NCBI GenBank assembly: GCA_905193155.1
Contig: CAJJNQ010000001.1
Location: 1-64,000, forward strand
From: an uncultured Christensenella sp.
Lineage (GTDB): Bacteria; Bacillota; Clostridia; Christensenellales; UBA1750
Length of the DNA: 64,000 nucleotides
Direction: 5' to 3'
The notes beneath the pieces were generated by a model. The model saw only the letters and a program-made list of their open reading frames with translations, did no database searches and was not told the DNA's origin. The first letter of the stretch is position 1; each line of letters starts with the position of its first letter. Position numbers and translations under genes: made by a program. This document shows positions 17,091-26,917 of the stretch, one piece after another.

Positions 17091-17957
17091 TTACAGCATC
17101 TGGCGGAAGCCCTTGCCGATGATCTGACTGGTGTTGGTGATGACGATGAACGCATGCGGGTCGATGTTGCGGATGTAGCCCCGCAGTCGAACGGCCTGCG
17201 CGCGGTTGAGTACGGTCAGAATAAGCTTGCGTCCCTCGTGAGTATACGCGCCCTCGCCCGTGACGAGCGTTGCGGAGCGGTTGAGTTCCTTTTTGATATA
17301 CGCGATCACCTCGTCCGGATTGTGCGTGACAATGGTGAAATACTTGCTCATGTTGATGCTCTCGATCACGCTGTCCACCACCAGCGCCTTGGCCAGCAGC
17401 CCCAGCAGAGAGAACAAACCGGTTTCAATGCCAAAGACCACGCCCGCCAGCGTTGCAATGATAAAATCGGTGCAGAACAGCGCTTTGCCGATATCCAGGC
17501 TGGTGAATTTTTTGAAGATCATCGCCACGATATCCGTACCGCCCGTGCTGCCCTGACTGTTGAACAGAATTGCACTGCCTACTGCGGGGAACAGCACCGA
17601 AAACACCAGCTCCAGCATGGGCTGGGTGGTCAGCGGATGCTCCATCGGCAGCACGCGCTCCAGAATATAGATCGACAGGGACATCAGCATCGAACAGTAG
17701 ACCGTGCGAATGCCGAACGACCGGCCGAACACGCAGAAGCCCACGATCAGGAGCGTGACGTTGATGATGAGCACCAGCGTGCCGGTGGACATCCCCGGAA
17801 TCAGCGCGCCCAGGATCACCGAGATACCCGATACGCCGCCGGTAGAGAAATTATTGGGGAACTTGAAGAAGTAAACGCCGATGGTCACCATCAGCGTTCC
17901 CAGCGTCAGCCAGAGAAAATCCTTGATCTTATCCTTCATACTCGATTTCGACTCCAT
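17091..17957 (-). CDS. YitT family membrane protein with C-terminal DUF2179 domain
   Basis: A 288-residue protein with five to six membrane helices in the first ~200 residues (start DFLWLTLGTLMVTIGVYFFK; NFSTGGVSGISVIL is the family hallmark; SQGSTGGTDIVAMI) and a soluble C-terminal domain of about 80 residues (VIAYIKKELNRSATLVTGEGAYT). The start could also be at 17939 (MKDKIKD), which has a better-placed GGAG. Physiological role unknown in the family. Confidence 0.9.
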   Translation of the reverse strand: MESKSSMKDKIKDFLWLTLGTLMVTIGVYFFKFPNNFSTGGVSGISVILGALIPGMSTGTLVLIINVTLLIVGFCVFGRSFGIRTVYCSMLMSLSIYILERVLPMEHPLTTQPMLELVFSVLFPAVGSAILFNSQGSTGGTDIVAMIFKKFTSLDIGKALFCTDFIIATLAGVVFGIETGLFSLLGLLAKALVVDSVIESINMSKYFTIVTHNPDEVIAYIKKELNRSATLVTGEGAYTHEGRKLILTVLNRAQAVRLRGYIRNIDPHAFIVITNTSQIIGKGFRQML

Positions 17958-18208
17958 GCGCTTTCATCTGCCTTTTTTGCAGTCTTTTCCGTCAACCGTC
18001 CCCCATTATAACACACATCCTGCAAAGCAGATGTAAAAAGCATAAGAAAATTCTCTTTTTCGAGCATATCCGGCCGCAACCTTCCATCCCGGGGGCGCGT
18101 CGAGCCGGACTGAGGGATCGCCTCTTCCTGCGCAGGTTTTTCCATTGCGCGGCAAAACGTGCAGCTTCCACTCGCGCCGCAACACCTTTGCCGCGCCCCC
18201 GCCCCATC

Positions 18209-21200
18209 TCATTCGCGGTACAGCACATAATCCAGCATCACCCGCACAAAGCCCGCCTTTTCCATCGCGGACACAGCGCAGGCGGGATAGGTTTTGATCC
18301 GCAGGTTCTCGCGTTCCGGGAAAACGCGTCTCGAGGTAAAATCCCGCGCCAGTGCACCCAGTGCGGATTCTGCTGCCTCAGGCTCAAACAGGCGCAGCTG
18401 TTCGCCGCTCTTTTCCAGCACTGCCGCGGCACATCCGCCGCACAGGCAGACCGCCGTGCCCGGCACACGCAGGAACTCCCGTCCCGGCGCGTGCGGCAGA
18501 AGCCGTCCCCAGCTCTGCGCCGGATCGGGCGCAGGCAGCCAAACCGCCTTTTCCGACGGGGACGCCAGCACCGCGCAAATTCGCTCGTACTCCTCCGCAC
18601 GCACAAACTGCATGCCGGAAAGTCCCTGCACGAAATACCCTCTGCGCACCCGACCCGTGTATTCCCAAACGCGCAGCTTTTCCACCGCCTGCGGCCAGGC
18701 AACACCGGTAATCGTCTCCCGGCAGAGGATGGGGCAGGCGTCAAAGGCACGGTTCAACGCTTCTTCCTCCGTCAGCGGGCGTTCCGGACGCGCCAGCTCC
18801 CAACGCCCCGCGGAAAGCGCACGGGCGCGCGCCGCAGCCAGCCTGCGTCCGTCGGTCTTGCCGGGCAACAGCACCTCTTCCTCCACGCGCAGCGGCGTCA
18901 GGCTGTCGGACCGAACCAAACCCTTGTGCGCCAGGTACAGCAGCGGCTCCAACGCGCTCCTTCCCTTCATCTGTGCCGACAGCGCCGAGGCAAAGCACGC
19001 ACCGCGCTTTTTCAGTGTTTCGAGCACAATTCGCTCGTCTTCCTCCCGAATTTCTTCTTTGGGAAGTTCCGCATCCCAATCCACGTTTTCCGTGCGGAAA
19101 AAGCGCAGCGCCTGTCCCTCCATCGCCCAGCAATACTCGCCTTCCGCCAGCAGCTCGTCCAGCATCTTGGGCGTAAGGCCGGAAACCCGCGCGGGCAGCA
19201 GCTCGCTTTCCCATGTTTTTCTCAAAAACGCTTGCCCCAGCAGCTCGTCCAGCGCAGCGCGAAGCTGTTCCGCCGGTGTGCCGGAATGCCGCGTTCTCTC
19301 CGCCATCAGCGCGGCAAAGCGCTCCGACGGCACGGTGCGAACGCTGCTGCGGCGTGCCTTAAGCGTATCCTGCTGCGCCCTTGTATAGATCTGTTCGTGA
19401 TAATAGATACCGCCCCGGCAAACGGCTCTGCCTTCTTTTTGCAGCGCATCCAGCGCCGCAGCAAGACGATTCTCTCCCGCCAAATAGCGCTGATCCAGAC
19501 TCTCCGCGTTCTGTCCGCCCCGATAGCGCAGGCATCGGCGCACGATGCGGCGCAGCGCTTCTTCATTGCCGGTTTCCAGGGCATCGGCATAAAGCGCCGC
19601 CTCTTCCTCCGCAATCCAAAGCCCCGGTTCAATGTACCTCGCGCGCCCCTGTTCGGCCAAGCGGGTCAGCCATTCCACCGGCACATCCATCTCGCCCGCA
19701 GCCAAATCGCCCTCCGCCATCAGCGCCTGATGCAGCTCCTCCGGGCTGCCGGGCAGGTGCTTTCTGCGGAACTGTTCTTCAATCGCCTGCGCTTCGGGCA
19801 CAATGCCCTCCTGCTTTTCCAGCTCCCTTTCCACCGCGCGCACCGCCCGCGAGGGGATGTTGTCGTATTCATAAGTCAGCGAAGCTTCCGCCGCGCGGCG
19901 CATGGGCAGTGCCATGGGCGACGGCGCGTCCAGGTGCAGCTCCCTGACCTCGATGCTGCCGTCTCGAATCCCGTGCAGCACCTTTTGCAGCGCATCCAAA
20001 TCAAGATAGTCCTCCGTGCAGCTGCGCATCGCCTCCCTCATCAACGGATGCGTCTTTTCCTCCGCCAACGCCGAAAACTGTTCTGCGCCGCGAATGCGCT
20101 GTACCCACAGCGGCTGGCGGCCGCGCCCGCGCGAGCCCAGCATCAACGCGCAGGAAGCCGCATAGCGGAAGGTCATCGAAAACAGCGGCGCAGCGGGCAG
20201 CAGGGCGCGCACCTTCTCCACGGATTTTTCGGGGTCAAGTCCTTCCAGCAATCCATCCGGCAGCTGCGCACTGCCTACCAGATAGAGCAAAAAACCGTTG
20301 TCGTCGTCAAAAACGTGAATGTCCTGCCCTGTGCGCCGCATTGCTTCATAGCGGCAGAGCAGCGCCAGCGCGCTGTTGACCTGCCCGCCGAATACGGAAT
20401 GCACCATCAGCTGATGGTCGCCCGCATCATCCACAAAGTGTTCACAGAGGATGCGCCGGTGCGTAGGCAGCACGCCGGTCGCCTTGAGCTGACTGCGCAG
20501 GTGCCGCGCAGCATTGGCCGCCGCATCCCGATCCATGTGCAGCTTTTCCAGCGCCGGGATCAGCGCGCCCTGTTTGGCGCTGCGCTCCAGTTCTTCCAGC
20601 TCTTTTCCAATATAAATACCGGTTTCATAGGCGCGGCCCTGTCCTTCGCCCCGCCAAAACGGCGGCTGCGCGCCCTCGCCTGTGGTTGGGGCAACCACCA
20701 CGCGGTCGCGCCGGATCTCCTGAATGCGCCAGGCGAACGCGCCCAGCAGGAATTTATCTCCAACGTGCGCCTCGAATACGAATTCTTCGTCCAGTTCGCC
20801 CAGATGCGTACCGTCGGCCAGCACCACGGCATACCAGCCCCGGTCGGGAATCGTGCCGCCCGCGCTCACTGCCAGCATCCGCGTGTACGCATCCCCGGAG
20901 ACGCACCCGTGGATGCGGTCATAGAGCACTCTGGCGCGCACCGGCCGATCCTGCTCATGTTCCCAATCGCCCGCCAGCATCCGCAAACACGCGCAAATAT
21001 CCTCCCTGGTGATGTTTCGGAAGCTCCAACAGCCGTGCACGACCCGCAGCGCATCCTCCACCGTGTATTCACCGTCCGCCGCCATGGAAGTCAGGTGCTG
21101 CGCCAGCACGTCCAGGCAACCCTGCGGGACGCGCGCAGGCTCGATACGCCCCTCCATCGCCAGCCCCGTGATCAGCCCGCAGTCAAGTGCGTCGGCGGCG

Positions 21201-22291
21201 GTCTTGGCAAATACGCGCATCACGCTCACCTCGCCCGGCCTGTGCCCCGCGCGGCCCAAGCGCTGCAATTCGCCGGAAATCGAGCGCGGACACCCCACTT
21301 GCAGCACCAGATCCACAAACCCCACGTCAATGCCCAGCTCCATTGAGGAGGTTGCGCAAAGCAGGCGGAGCTGCCCGTTGCGCAGCTGCTCCTCTGCCTC
21401 ACGGCGCTGCTCTTTGGAAACGCAGCCGTGGTGCGTGCGCGCATAGCCTTCCCCGCCGAGCAGATTGACCTCATAGGCCAGCCGCTCCGCCTGCTGCCTT
21501 CCTTCGACAAAGGCAATCACCGTGCGGGCACTTCGGCAGAGCGCATAGACCTGCCTGGCGATATCCGGCCAGATTGTACCCTGCACCGCGCGCAGATCGG
21601 GCAGCGGCGACAGGACGCGGATCTCCTTGCCCTTGCGGATTTCCGGTGCGACAATCATGCAGGGCGACGGATAAGCCAAATAATCCGCCGCGCGCTGCAA
21701 GGGCTGAATCGTAGCGGAAAGGCCGATACGCTGCAAGCGTCGCCCGCACAGTTCGTCCAGCCGCGCCAGCGAGAGCATCAGGTGTGCACCGCGCTTGGTT
21801 CCGATCAGCGCGTGCATTTCGTCCACGATTACGGCCTGCGCGGTGCGCAGCATCTTCCGGCTGCGCGGCGAGGTGAGCAGCAGATAGAGCGATTCCGGCG
21901 TAGTGATGAGGATGTGCGGCGGGTGCGTCAGCATTTTCTGCCGTTCATAGGAGGTGGTGTCGCCCGTGCGCATCGCCATGCGCAGCTGCGGCCCGGCGAT
22001 GCCCTCGTTGGGGCGCTTCAAATTCTCACGGATATCCGCCGCCAGTGATTTCAGCGGCGAAACATAGATCACGCAGAGCGCTTCGGGCAGCTCCCCCGCT
22101 TCGGCTTGCGCCTTAAAGCGGTCTATGAAGGCCAGGAACGCCGTCAGCGTCTTGCCGGTGCCGGTCGGCGCGCTGATGAGCACGTTTTCACCCGCGGCGA
22201 TGTGCGGCCAGCCCTCGGCCTGCACCGCCGTCGGCGTTCCGACCTCCCGCGCAAACCACTCCCGCGTCTGTTGTGAAAAAAGCTGTTCCAT
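18209..22291 (-). CDS. Lhr-type large DEAD/DEAH helicase
   Basis: ATP-dependent superfamily 2 helicase of 1360 residues. Motif I SAPTGTGKT (about residue 40), Ia YVSPLKSLAAD, II VDEMHAL (D-E-M-H), III LSATI, and motif VI-like LGRAGHRPGE are in the first 370 residues; the winged-helix and Lhr-core region follows, and a long C-terminal region runs to residue 1360. The ATG at 22291 has GGAGG 7 nt upstream, so it is preferred to the in-frame ATG at 22327. Lhr family members act in DNA repair or RNA metabolism. It is a single gene without obvious partners here. Confidence 0.88.
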   Translation of the reverse strand: MEQLFSQQTREWFAREVGTPTAVQAEGWPHIAAGENVLISAPTGTGKTLTAFLAFIDRFKAQAEAGELPEALCVIYVSPLKSLAADIRENLKRPNEGIAGPQLRMAMRTGDTTSYERQKMLTHPPHILITTPESLYLLLTSPRSRKMLRTAQAVIVDEMHALIGTKRGAHLMLSLARLDELCGRRLQRIGLSATIQPLQRAADYLAYPSPCMIVAPEIRKGKEIRVLSPLPDLRAVQGTIWPDIARQVYALCRSARTVIAFVEGRQQAERLAYEVNLLGGEGYARTHHGCVSKEQRREAEEQLRNGQLRLLCATSSMELGIDVGFVDLVLQVGCPRSISGELQRLGRAGHRPGEVSVMRVFAKTAADALDCGLITGLAMEGRIEPARVPQGCLDVLAQHLTSMAADGEYTVEDALRVVHGCWSFRNITREDICACLRMLAGDWEHEQDRPVRARVLYDRIHGCVSGDAYTRMLAVSAGGTIPDRGWYAVVLADGTHLGELDEEFVFEAHVGDKFLLGAFAWRIQEIRRDRVVVAPTTGEGAQPPFWRGEGQGRAYETGIYIGKELEELERSAKQGALIPALEKLHMDRDAAANAARHLRSQLKATGVLPTHRRILCEHFVDDAGDHQLMVHSVFGGQVNSALALLCRYEAMRRTGQDIHVFDDDNGFLLYLVGSAQLPDGLLEGLDPEKSVEKVRALLPAAPLFSMTFRYAASCALMLGSRGRGRQPLWVQRIRGAEQFSALAEEKTHPLMREAMRSCTEDYLDLDALQKVLHGIRDGSIEVRELHLDAPSPMALPMRRAAEASLTYEYDNIPSRAVRAVERELEKQEGIVPEAQAIEEQFRRKHLPGSPEELHQALMAEGDLAAGEMDVPVEWLTRLAEQGRARYIEPGLWIAEEEAALYADALETGNEEALRRIVRRCLRYRGGQNAESLDQRYLAGENRLAAALDALQKEGRAVCRGGIYYHEQIYTRAQQDTLKARRSSVRTVPSERFAALMAERTRHSGTPAEQLRAALDELLGQAFLRKTWESELLPARVSGLTPKMLDELLAEGEYCWAMEGQALRFFRTENVDWDAELPKEEIREEDERIVLETLKKRGACFASALSAQMKGRSALEPLLYLAHKGLVRSDSLTPLRVEEEVLLPGKTDGRRLAAARARALSAGRWELARPERPLTEEEALNRAFDACPILCRETITGVAWPQAVEKLRVWEYTGRVRRGYFVQGLSGMQFVRAEEYERICAVLASPSEKAVWLPAPDPAQSWGRLLPHAPGREFLRVPGTAVCLCGGCAAAVLEKSGEQLRLFEPEAAESALGALARDFTSRRVFPERENLRIKTYPACAVSAMEKAGFVRVMLDYVLYRE

Positions 22292-22351
22292 GCCGTCCTC
22301 CACGTTTTCTCTTTTCCGAATGGCCATCCGATAAGCCGGAACCCGAAAATT

Positions 22352-22786
22352 TTATTTTGCATTTTTATAGGAAACCGCAATATGGCTTGGTGCAAACACA
22401 ATGGCGGAAAGCGTCAGGAGCAAGGATCTGCTCATCACTCCGCTAAATAAGAACAGCGCCGAGGGAAGGATTGAGAGCGCCAGCGCTTTGAAAACGCTTT
22501 TTTTCTTAAACCACACCATCCAAATGAGACAGTAAAACGCTGCCAATACGATATCCACGGTCAAATACAGGGCAAACGCTTCATCCGACCACCACCCGAA
22601 CCAGGTTCCGGGAATATGGACGATCATAAATCCAAAGCATCCGAATCTCCCGATTTGTTCCGCGGCCTCGACGATTTTATTTTTCCGCTTGTTTTCAAAG
22701 CCATCTTTGCACTTTATTGCAAATACGATATTGGGGATCATGATAACCGCCATGATCATCAAGCCAAAGACGTTCAACCAATCCAT
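22352..22786 (-). CDS. Hypothetical membrane protein
   Basis: A 144-residue protein with four hydrophobic segments (about 5-23, 47-65, 70-90 and 98-135) and a basic loop KNKRKNK-like (FENKRKNKIVE) after the first. Weak ribosome site (AGAAG). Lower GC than its neighbours. No family recognised. Confidence 0.6.
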   Translation of the reverse strand: MDWLNVFGLMIMAVIMIPNIVFAIKCKDGFENKRKNKIVEAAEQIGRFGCFGFMIVHIPGTWFGWWSDEAFALYLTVDIVLAAFYCLIWMVWFKKKSVFKALALSILPSALFLFSGVMSRSLLLTLSAIVFAPSHIAVSYKNAK

Positions 22787-22879
22787 AAAATTCTTCTATT
22801 CTATCGCGTTTCTCCGTAATTCTTCAAAAAAGAGCACGCCGGTTTTGCTCCTGCGCACTCTCATTATAGCGCAATCGCC

Positions 22880-24313
22880 TTAAAGCGTCACGCCGGTTTT
22901 CAGGATGGCAATATCCTGAAGCCCCGCCTTTTCTGCCTTGACCCTTTCGCCCGACGCGACGCGCAGCACCATCTCTTCCAGCCGTTCGGCGCAGGCTTCG
23001 ATGGATTCTTCTTCCAGCACAGGTCCCGCATCAAAGTCGATCCAGCTGCCCTTTTTCTCCGCCAGGGCGCTGTTGGAGGAAAGCTTCATCGTAGGCACAG
23101 GGCAGGCAAAAGGCGTGCCGCGCCCCGTCGAGAACAGCACGATCTGCGCGCCCGCCAGCGCCAGCGCAGTGGAGGCCACCAGGTCGTTCCCCGGCGCGGC
23201 CACCAGGTGCAGTCCCTGCCCGTGCAGCCGCTGCGCATAGCCCAGCACGCCGCGCACCGGCGCGGAGCCGCTCTTCTGCGTGCAGCCCAATGATTTTTCC
23301 TCCAGCGTGGTGATGCCGCCCGCTTTGTTGCCGGGTGATGGATTTTCGTAAACCGGCTGCCCCGCCGCGGCGAAGCTGTCTTTGAAGGATTGAATCAGAC
23401 GCACGGTGTCTCGAAACACCGTTTCATTTTCGCAACGATCCATCAGCTGCTGTTCCGCGCCGAACATCTCCGGCACCTCGGTCAGCAGCGACGCGCCGCC
23501 GCAGGCAACGATACGGTCGGACAGCGCGCCGATCACAGGATTGGCCGTCAGGCCGGAAAACCCATCCGACCCGCCGCACTTGAGGCCGAGCACGAGCTTA
23601 TCCTCCCCCACCTCCTGCCGCACATCCTCCGCCGCCCGGTCGATCAGCTCATGCAGCAGCGCAAGCCCTTCCGCCATTTCGTCGTCTGCGTCCTGGCAGA
23701 CCAGAAATTTCACGCGCTGCGGATCGCAGTTTTCCATACGCTTTCGGATTTCTTCCACACCGCTGTTCTCGCAGCCCAGCCCCAACACCAGCACGCCGCC
23801 CGCGTTGGGATGGCAGGCCAGCGCCGCCAACGCCTGCCGCGTATTTTCCTGATCATCCCCCAGCTGCGAGCAGCCGTAAGGGTGCTCAAAGGCGAGCACG
23901 TCGGTCACGCTGCCGTGCAGATATTCCCGCGTCTGCCGCGCGAGACTCTGCGCCGCCTTACCCACGCATCCTACGGTGGGCAGAATCCAGATTTCGTTGC
24001 GAATGCCCACGCGGCCGTCCGCCCGCACAAAGCCCCGAAAAGTGCGCGGCGCTCTCCCCGGCAGCGCGCATTCCACGGGATGATAGACATACTCCTCATG
24101 GACGCGCAGCGCCGAGCGCAGGTTATGCGTATGCACCCATTCGCCCTTGTGAATATTGCACCGGGCCAGCCCGATGCGGCAACCGTATTTGATGACCTCG
24201 CCGCCCTCCGGAATATCGCAAAGCGCCATTTTGTGTCCCGCAGGAATCTCTCCCTGTGCCTTCAGGCACACGGCAACGTTGTCGCGCGGATGAATCTTCA
24301 GTTTCTCTTTCAT
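22880..24313 (-). CDS. uxaA: Altronate dehydratase
   Basis: Dehydrates D-altronate to 2-keto-3-deoxygluconate, third step of galacturonate breakdown. The 477-residue protein has the N-terminal SAF-type domain (DNVAVCLKAQGEIPAGH to GEWVHTHNL, about residues 10-75) and the large C-terminal UxaA domain with conserved cysteines (VGCVGKAA, HPYGCSQLGDD, GLGCENSG). Its ATG overlaps the stop of uxaB in an ATGA, so translation is coupled. The longer in-frame form from 24421 would run into uxaB and is rejected. Confidence 0.93.
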   Translation of the reverse strand: MKEKLKIHPRDNVAVCLKAQGEIPAGHKMALCDIPEGGEVIKYGCRIGLARCNIHKGEWVHTHNLRSALRVHEEYVYHPVECALPGRAPRTFRGFVRADGRVGIRNEIWILPTVGCVGKAAQSLARQTREYLHGSVTDVLAFEHPYGCSQLGDDQENTRQALAALACHPNAGGVLVLGLGCENSGVEEIRKRMENCDPQRVKFLVCQDADDEMAEGLALLHELIDRAAEDVRQEVGEDKLVLGLKCGGSDGFSGLTANPVIGALSDRIVACGGASLLTEVPEMFGAEQQLMDRCENETVFRDTVRLIQSFKDSFAAAGQPVYENPSPGNKAGGITTLEEKSLGCTQKSGSAPVRGVLGYAQRLHGQGLHLVAAPGNDLVASTALALAGAQIVLFSTGRGTPFACPVPTMKLSSNSALAEKKGSWIDFDAGPVLEEESIEACAERLEEMVLRVASGERVKAEKAGLQDIAILKTGVTL

Positions 24314-25749
24314 GCTCCCAACTCCCCGATACACGCCTGAACGCCGTCTTTCCGAATGCGTTCCCGCCAATGCGCCACACACGCCGCAAAGTCTGGAATT
24401 TCGTTCAAATTCATGCCCCATAAGGTTTTGCAGGCCAGCAGACGCGGCAGATCCTCCCGGAATTGTTCGATGCTGCGCAGCGAATTATCTTCATCCCGCA
24501 GCACATAGGGCTGCTCGCCGCGCAGGCAGCGCATCTCGCCGCCCTGCGCCTTTCCGGAATACAGTTCCAGCAGCGCCGCCAGCGAAAAGGCGAGGTTCTG
24601 CGGAATCTCTCCGTTCTTTTTCACATCGTCCAGCAGCGTGGGCAGGATGCGCGCGCGCCACTTAGAGACGGAGTTCAGGCAAATTGCCAGCAAACTGTGA
24701 TCGATATATGGGTTGGCAAAGCGCTCCAGCACGGAATTTGCAAAGGCGTGCAGTTCCTCTTCCGGCTGATCGATGGTAGGCAAAATCTCTTTTTCCAGCG
24801 TTTTGCGGATGAATCGGCCGAAATCGGGATCGAGCACCGCGTCGCGCACGATGTCGAACCCCGCAAGGTACGCCGCTGGCACAAAGGAAGTGTGCGCGCC
24901 GTTGAGCAGACGCACCTTGCGCGTGCGGTAGGGCGCAAGGTCTTGGGCATAGATCACGGGCAGCCCCGCCTTTTGCAGCGGCATCTCCTCTTCGATCTCC
25001 CGGTCGCAGGCAATGACCCAGCTCATGTACGGCTCCGCTGCGACAAGGCAATCGTCCTGCACACCGAGCTTTGCGCACAGCGCATCTGCATCAGCGGGCT
25101 TTCCCGTCACGATGCGGTCCACCAGCGTGGAAGCGAAGGCGCAGCTCTCGTCCAGCCAATTCAAAAAACGCTCCCCCAGTCCCCATTTTTCGGCATAACG
25201 GACAACCAGCGTCCGCAGCGCGCCGCCGTTGTCGTCAATCAGCTCCATCGGCAGCATGATCAGCCCCTTATTCCCGGCATAATCAAAGGCCTGCGCACGG
25301 GCATAGAGCAGCTGCGTGAGCTTTGCCGGAAAGCTGCGCGGCGGGCGATCCGCCGCTTCGTCGCGCTCGTCCCAAGCGATGCCCGCCTCAGTGGTATTGG
25401 ACAGCACAAACCGCAGTTCCGGCAGCTTGGCCAGCGCCAGCACCCTGTCATATTGCGCAGGACAAGCCAGTGCATCGCTCACGCAGGTGACCATGCAAAA
25501 TCTTTCGACCGGTGCGCCGTTTTCCAGCCCGCGCAGCGCCACCGTATAGACACAATCTTGCCCCTTCAGCGCAGAAAGACTGCCGTGGCCGGTGGATTTG
25601 ACCATCACGACGCTGCCGTTCCAATCGGTTTTTTCATTCACAATCTCCAGCATCCAATCGGCAAAGGCGCGCAGGAAATTTCCCGTGCCGAACTGCACCA
25701 CCCGGATCGGGCGCTCCGCTTTATCCATCAAGGTTGAGACGTTTTTCAT
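24310..25749 (-). CDS. uxaB: Tagaturonate reductase (altronate oxidoreductase)
   Basis: NAD-dependent reductase of D-tagaturonate to D-altronate, 479 residues, mannitol dehydrogenase superfamily. It shows VVQFGTGNFLRAFADW at the N-terminus (cofactor binding) and the polyol active-site region KVRLLNGAHTS with lysine, asparagine and histidine. The start at 25749 follows GAGGG; a longer frame to 25797 runs through the operator and is rejected. First gene of the uxaBA operon, controlled from 25776-25818. Mannonate oxidoreductase is the alternative, less likely with uxaA next door. Confidence 0.9.
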   Translation of the reverse strand: MKNVSTLMDKAERPIRVVQFGTGNFLRAFADWMLEIVNEKTDWNGSVVMVKSTGHGSLSALKGQDCVYTVALRGLENGAPVERFCMVTCVSDALACPAQYDRVLALAKLPELRFVLSNTTEAGIAWDERDEAADRPPRSFPAKLTQLLYARAQAFDYAGNKGLIMLPMELIDDNGGALRTLVVRYAEKWGLGERFLNWLDESCAFASTLVDRIVTGKPADADALCAKLGVQDDCLVAAEPYMSWVIACDREIEEEMPLQKAGLPVIYAQDLAPYRTRKVRLLNGAHTSFVPAAYLAGFDIVRDAVLDPDFGRFIRKTLEKEILPTIDQPEEELHAFANSVLERFANPYIDHSLLAICLNSVSKWRARILPTLLDDVKKNGEIPQNLAFSLAALLELYSGKAQGGEMRCLRGEQPYVLRDEDNSLRSIEQFREDLPRLLACKTLWGMNLNEIPDFAACVAHWRERIRKDGVQACIGELGA

Positions 25750-25775
25750 TTTCCATCCCTCTTTATTCATGTAAT

Positions 25776-25840
25776 TGCTTACATTGTAAGCATACACTTG
25801 TTTTCAGGGGATTGTCAAGGTTCGTCGGACGCGCTATAAT
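25776..25840. promoter_or_regulatory. Overlapping divergent promoters and LacI-type operator of uxaBA and lacI-uxaC
   Basis: Minus strand (uxaB): TTGACA (25813-25818), 18 bp, TATGCT (25789-25794). Plus strand (regulator): TTGTCA (25812-25817), 17 bp, TATAAT (25835-25840). The two -35 boxes are the same DNA read on opposite strands. A perfect palindrome TGCTTACA-T-TGTAAGCA (25776-25792) overlaps the uxaB -10 box and start site, where a LacI repressor would block it. Confidence 0.78.
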
Positions 25841-25887
25841 GAGCTTTGGAGAAAGCATTTACACAGAAAAAAGGAGGGGCGCAGCGC

Positions 25888-26913
25888 ATGAACATCTACG
25901 ATATCTCGCAGCTGGCAGGCGTTTCCATCGCGACGGTCTCCCGCGTCATCAACGGCAGCGACCGCGTCAGCGCGCGCACGCGGCAGAAGGTGCTGCGCGT
26001 CATCGAGGAAAACGGCTATACGCCCAACGCCTTTGCGCGCGGTCTGGGGTTGAATACGATGCACACCGTCGGCCTGCTCTGCGCGGACAGCTCCGACCCG
26101 TATCTGGCGCAGGCGGTCTACAACCTGGAACAGGAGCTGCGCTTAAACGGCTACGACTGCCTGCTCTGCTGCACGGGCTACGCGCGGGAAACCAAGGAAA
26201 AATATCTGGATCTTCTGCTGAGCAAGCACGTGGACGGACTGATCTTTGTCGGCTCCCAGTTCACCGAAAGCGCGCCGGAGGACAACGAGTACATCCGCCG
26301 GGCAGCGCGGCAGGTTCCCTCTGTGCTGCTGGGCGGCTCTTTGGAAGGGCCGAATCTTTACGTTACCCAGTGCGACGAACGCGCCGCGATGCGTTCCGCC
26401 GCCGCGCGTTTAATGGACAGCGGCTGTGAGAGCATCCTCTATCTTTACAACTCGCTGTCCTTTTCTTCCCGAAACAAGCTGGCTGGCTATCGGGAGGGAT
26501 GCCAACTGCGCGGCAAGCCCGCCCCGGCGAGCCACGCGCTGCTGCTGGATATGTATCAGTTCGACGTGGTGCAGGCGCGTGATCTGCTGCTGCGCCGCTG
26601 GGAAGAGGGGCTGCGCTTTGACGCAGTGCTGGCCGCCGACGACCGGCTGGCGGTGGGCGCGGCGAAGTTCGCCAAGCGGCAGGGGTTGCGTGTGCCGGAG
26701 GATTTGCAGATCATCGGCTGCAACAACAGCCCCATCGCGAGATATTGCGACCCGGAATTGACGAGCATCGATAACCAGCTGGGCGCGCTGTGCCACCAGT
26801 GCGTCACCACCCTGATGGAAGTGCTGGCCGGAAAATCCAGCCCCACGCGCACGGTGTTTTCCGCCGTGCTGGTGGAGCGTGAATCCACTGCCCTGAAACG
26901 TGAGGAGGACTAG
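25888..26913 (+). CDS. LacI family transcriptional regulator of uronate genes
   Basis: A 341-residue repressor. The N-terminal helix-turn-helix and hinge (MNIYDISQLAGVSIATVSRVINGSDRVS) is textbook LacI, followed by a periplasmic-binding-like sensor domain. The ATG at 25888 has GGAGG upstream; the longer frame from 25846 is rejected. It lies divergent from uxaBA and 4 bp before uxaC, which fits a local galacturonate-pathway repressor, probably induced by a pathway uronate. Confidence 0.92.
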   Translation: MNIYDISQLAGVSIATVSRVINGSDRVSARTRQKVLRVIEENGYTPNAFARGLGLNTMHTVGLLCADSSDPYLAQAVYNLEQELRLNGYDCLLCCTGYARETKEKYLDLLLSKHVDGLIFVGSQFTESAPEDNEYIRRAARQVPSVLLGGSLEGPNLYVTQCDERAAMRSAAARLMDSGCESILYLYNSLSFSSRNKLAGYREGCQLRGKPAPASHALLLDMYQFDVVQARDLLLRRWEEGLRFDAVLAADDRLAVGAAKFAKRQGLRVPEDLQIIGCNNSPIARYCDPELTSIDNQLGALCHQCVTTLMEVLAGKSSPTRTVFSAVLVERESTALKREED

Positions 26914-26917
26914 AACC

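Noticed and set aside
18001..18208. Short minus-strand frames between YitT and the helicase gene
   Set aside because: Three overlapping frames of 68-78 codons, none with a ribosome site or motif; treated as spacer.
18188..21346. A 1052-codon plus-strand open frame opposite the Lhr helicase gene
   Set aside because: It is a shadow of GC-rich codon use in the helicase: Arg/Ala/Gln/His-rich, no motifs, no ribosome site, and the opposite strand codes for a clear helicase.
22484..22503. A CcpA/cre-like sequence TTGAAAACGCTTTTTTTC
   Set aside because: It lies inside the coding part of the small membrane protein, away from any promoter, and is not symmetric enough.
23390..24340. Plus-strand open frame opposite uxaA
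   Set aside because: Antisense shadow with His/Arg/Gln-rich composition and no ribosome site.
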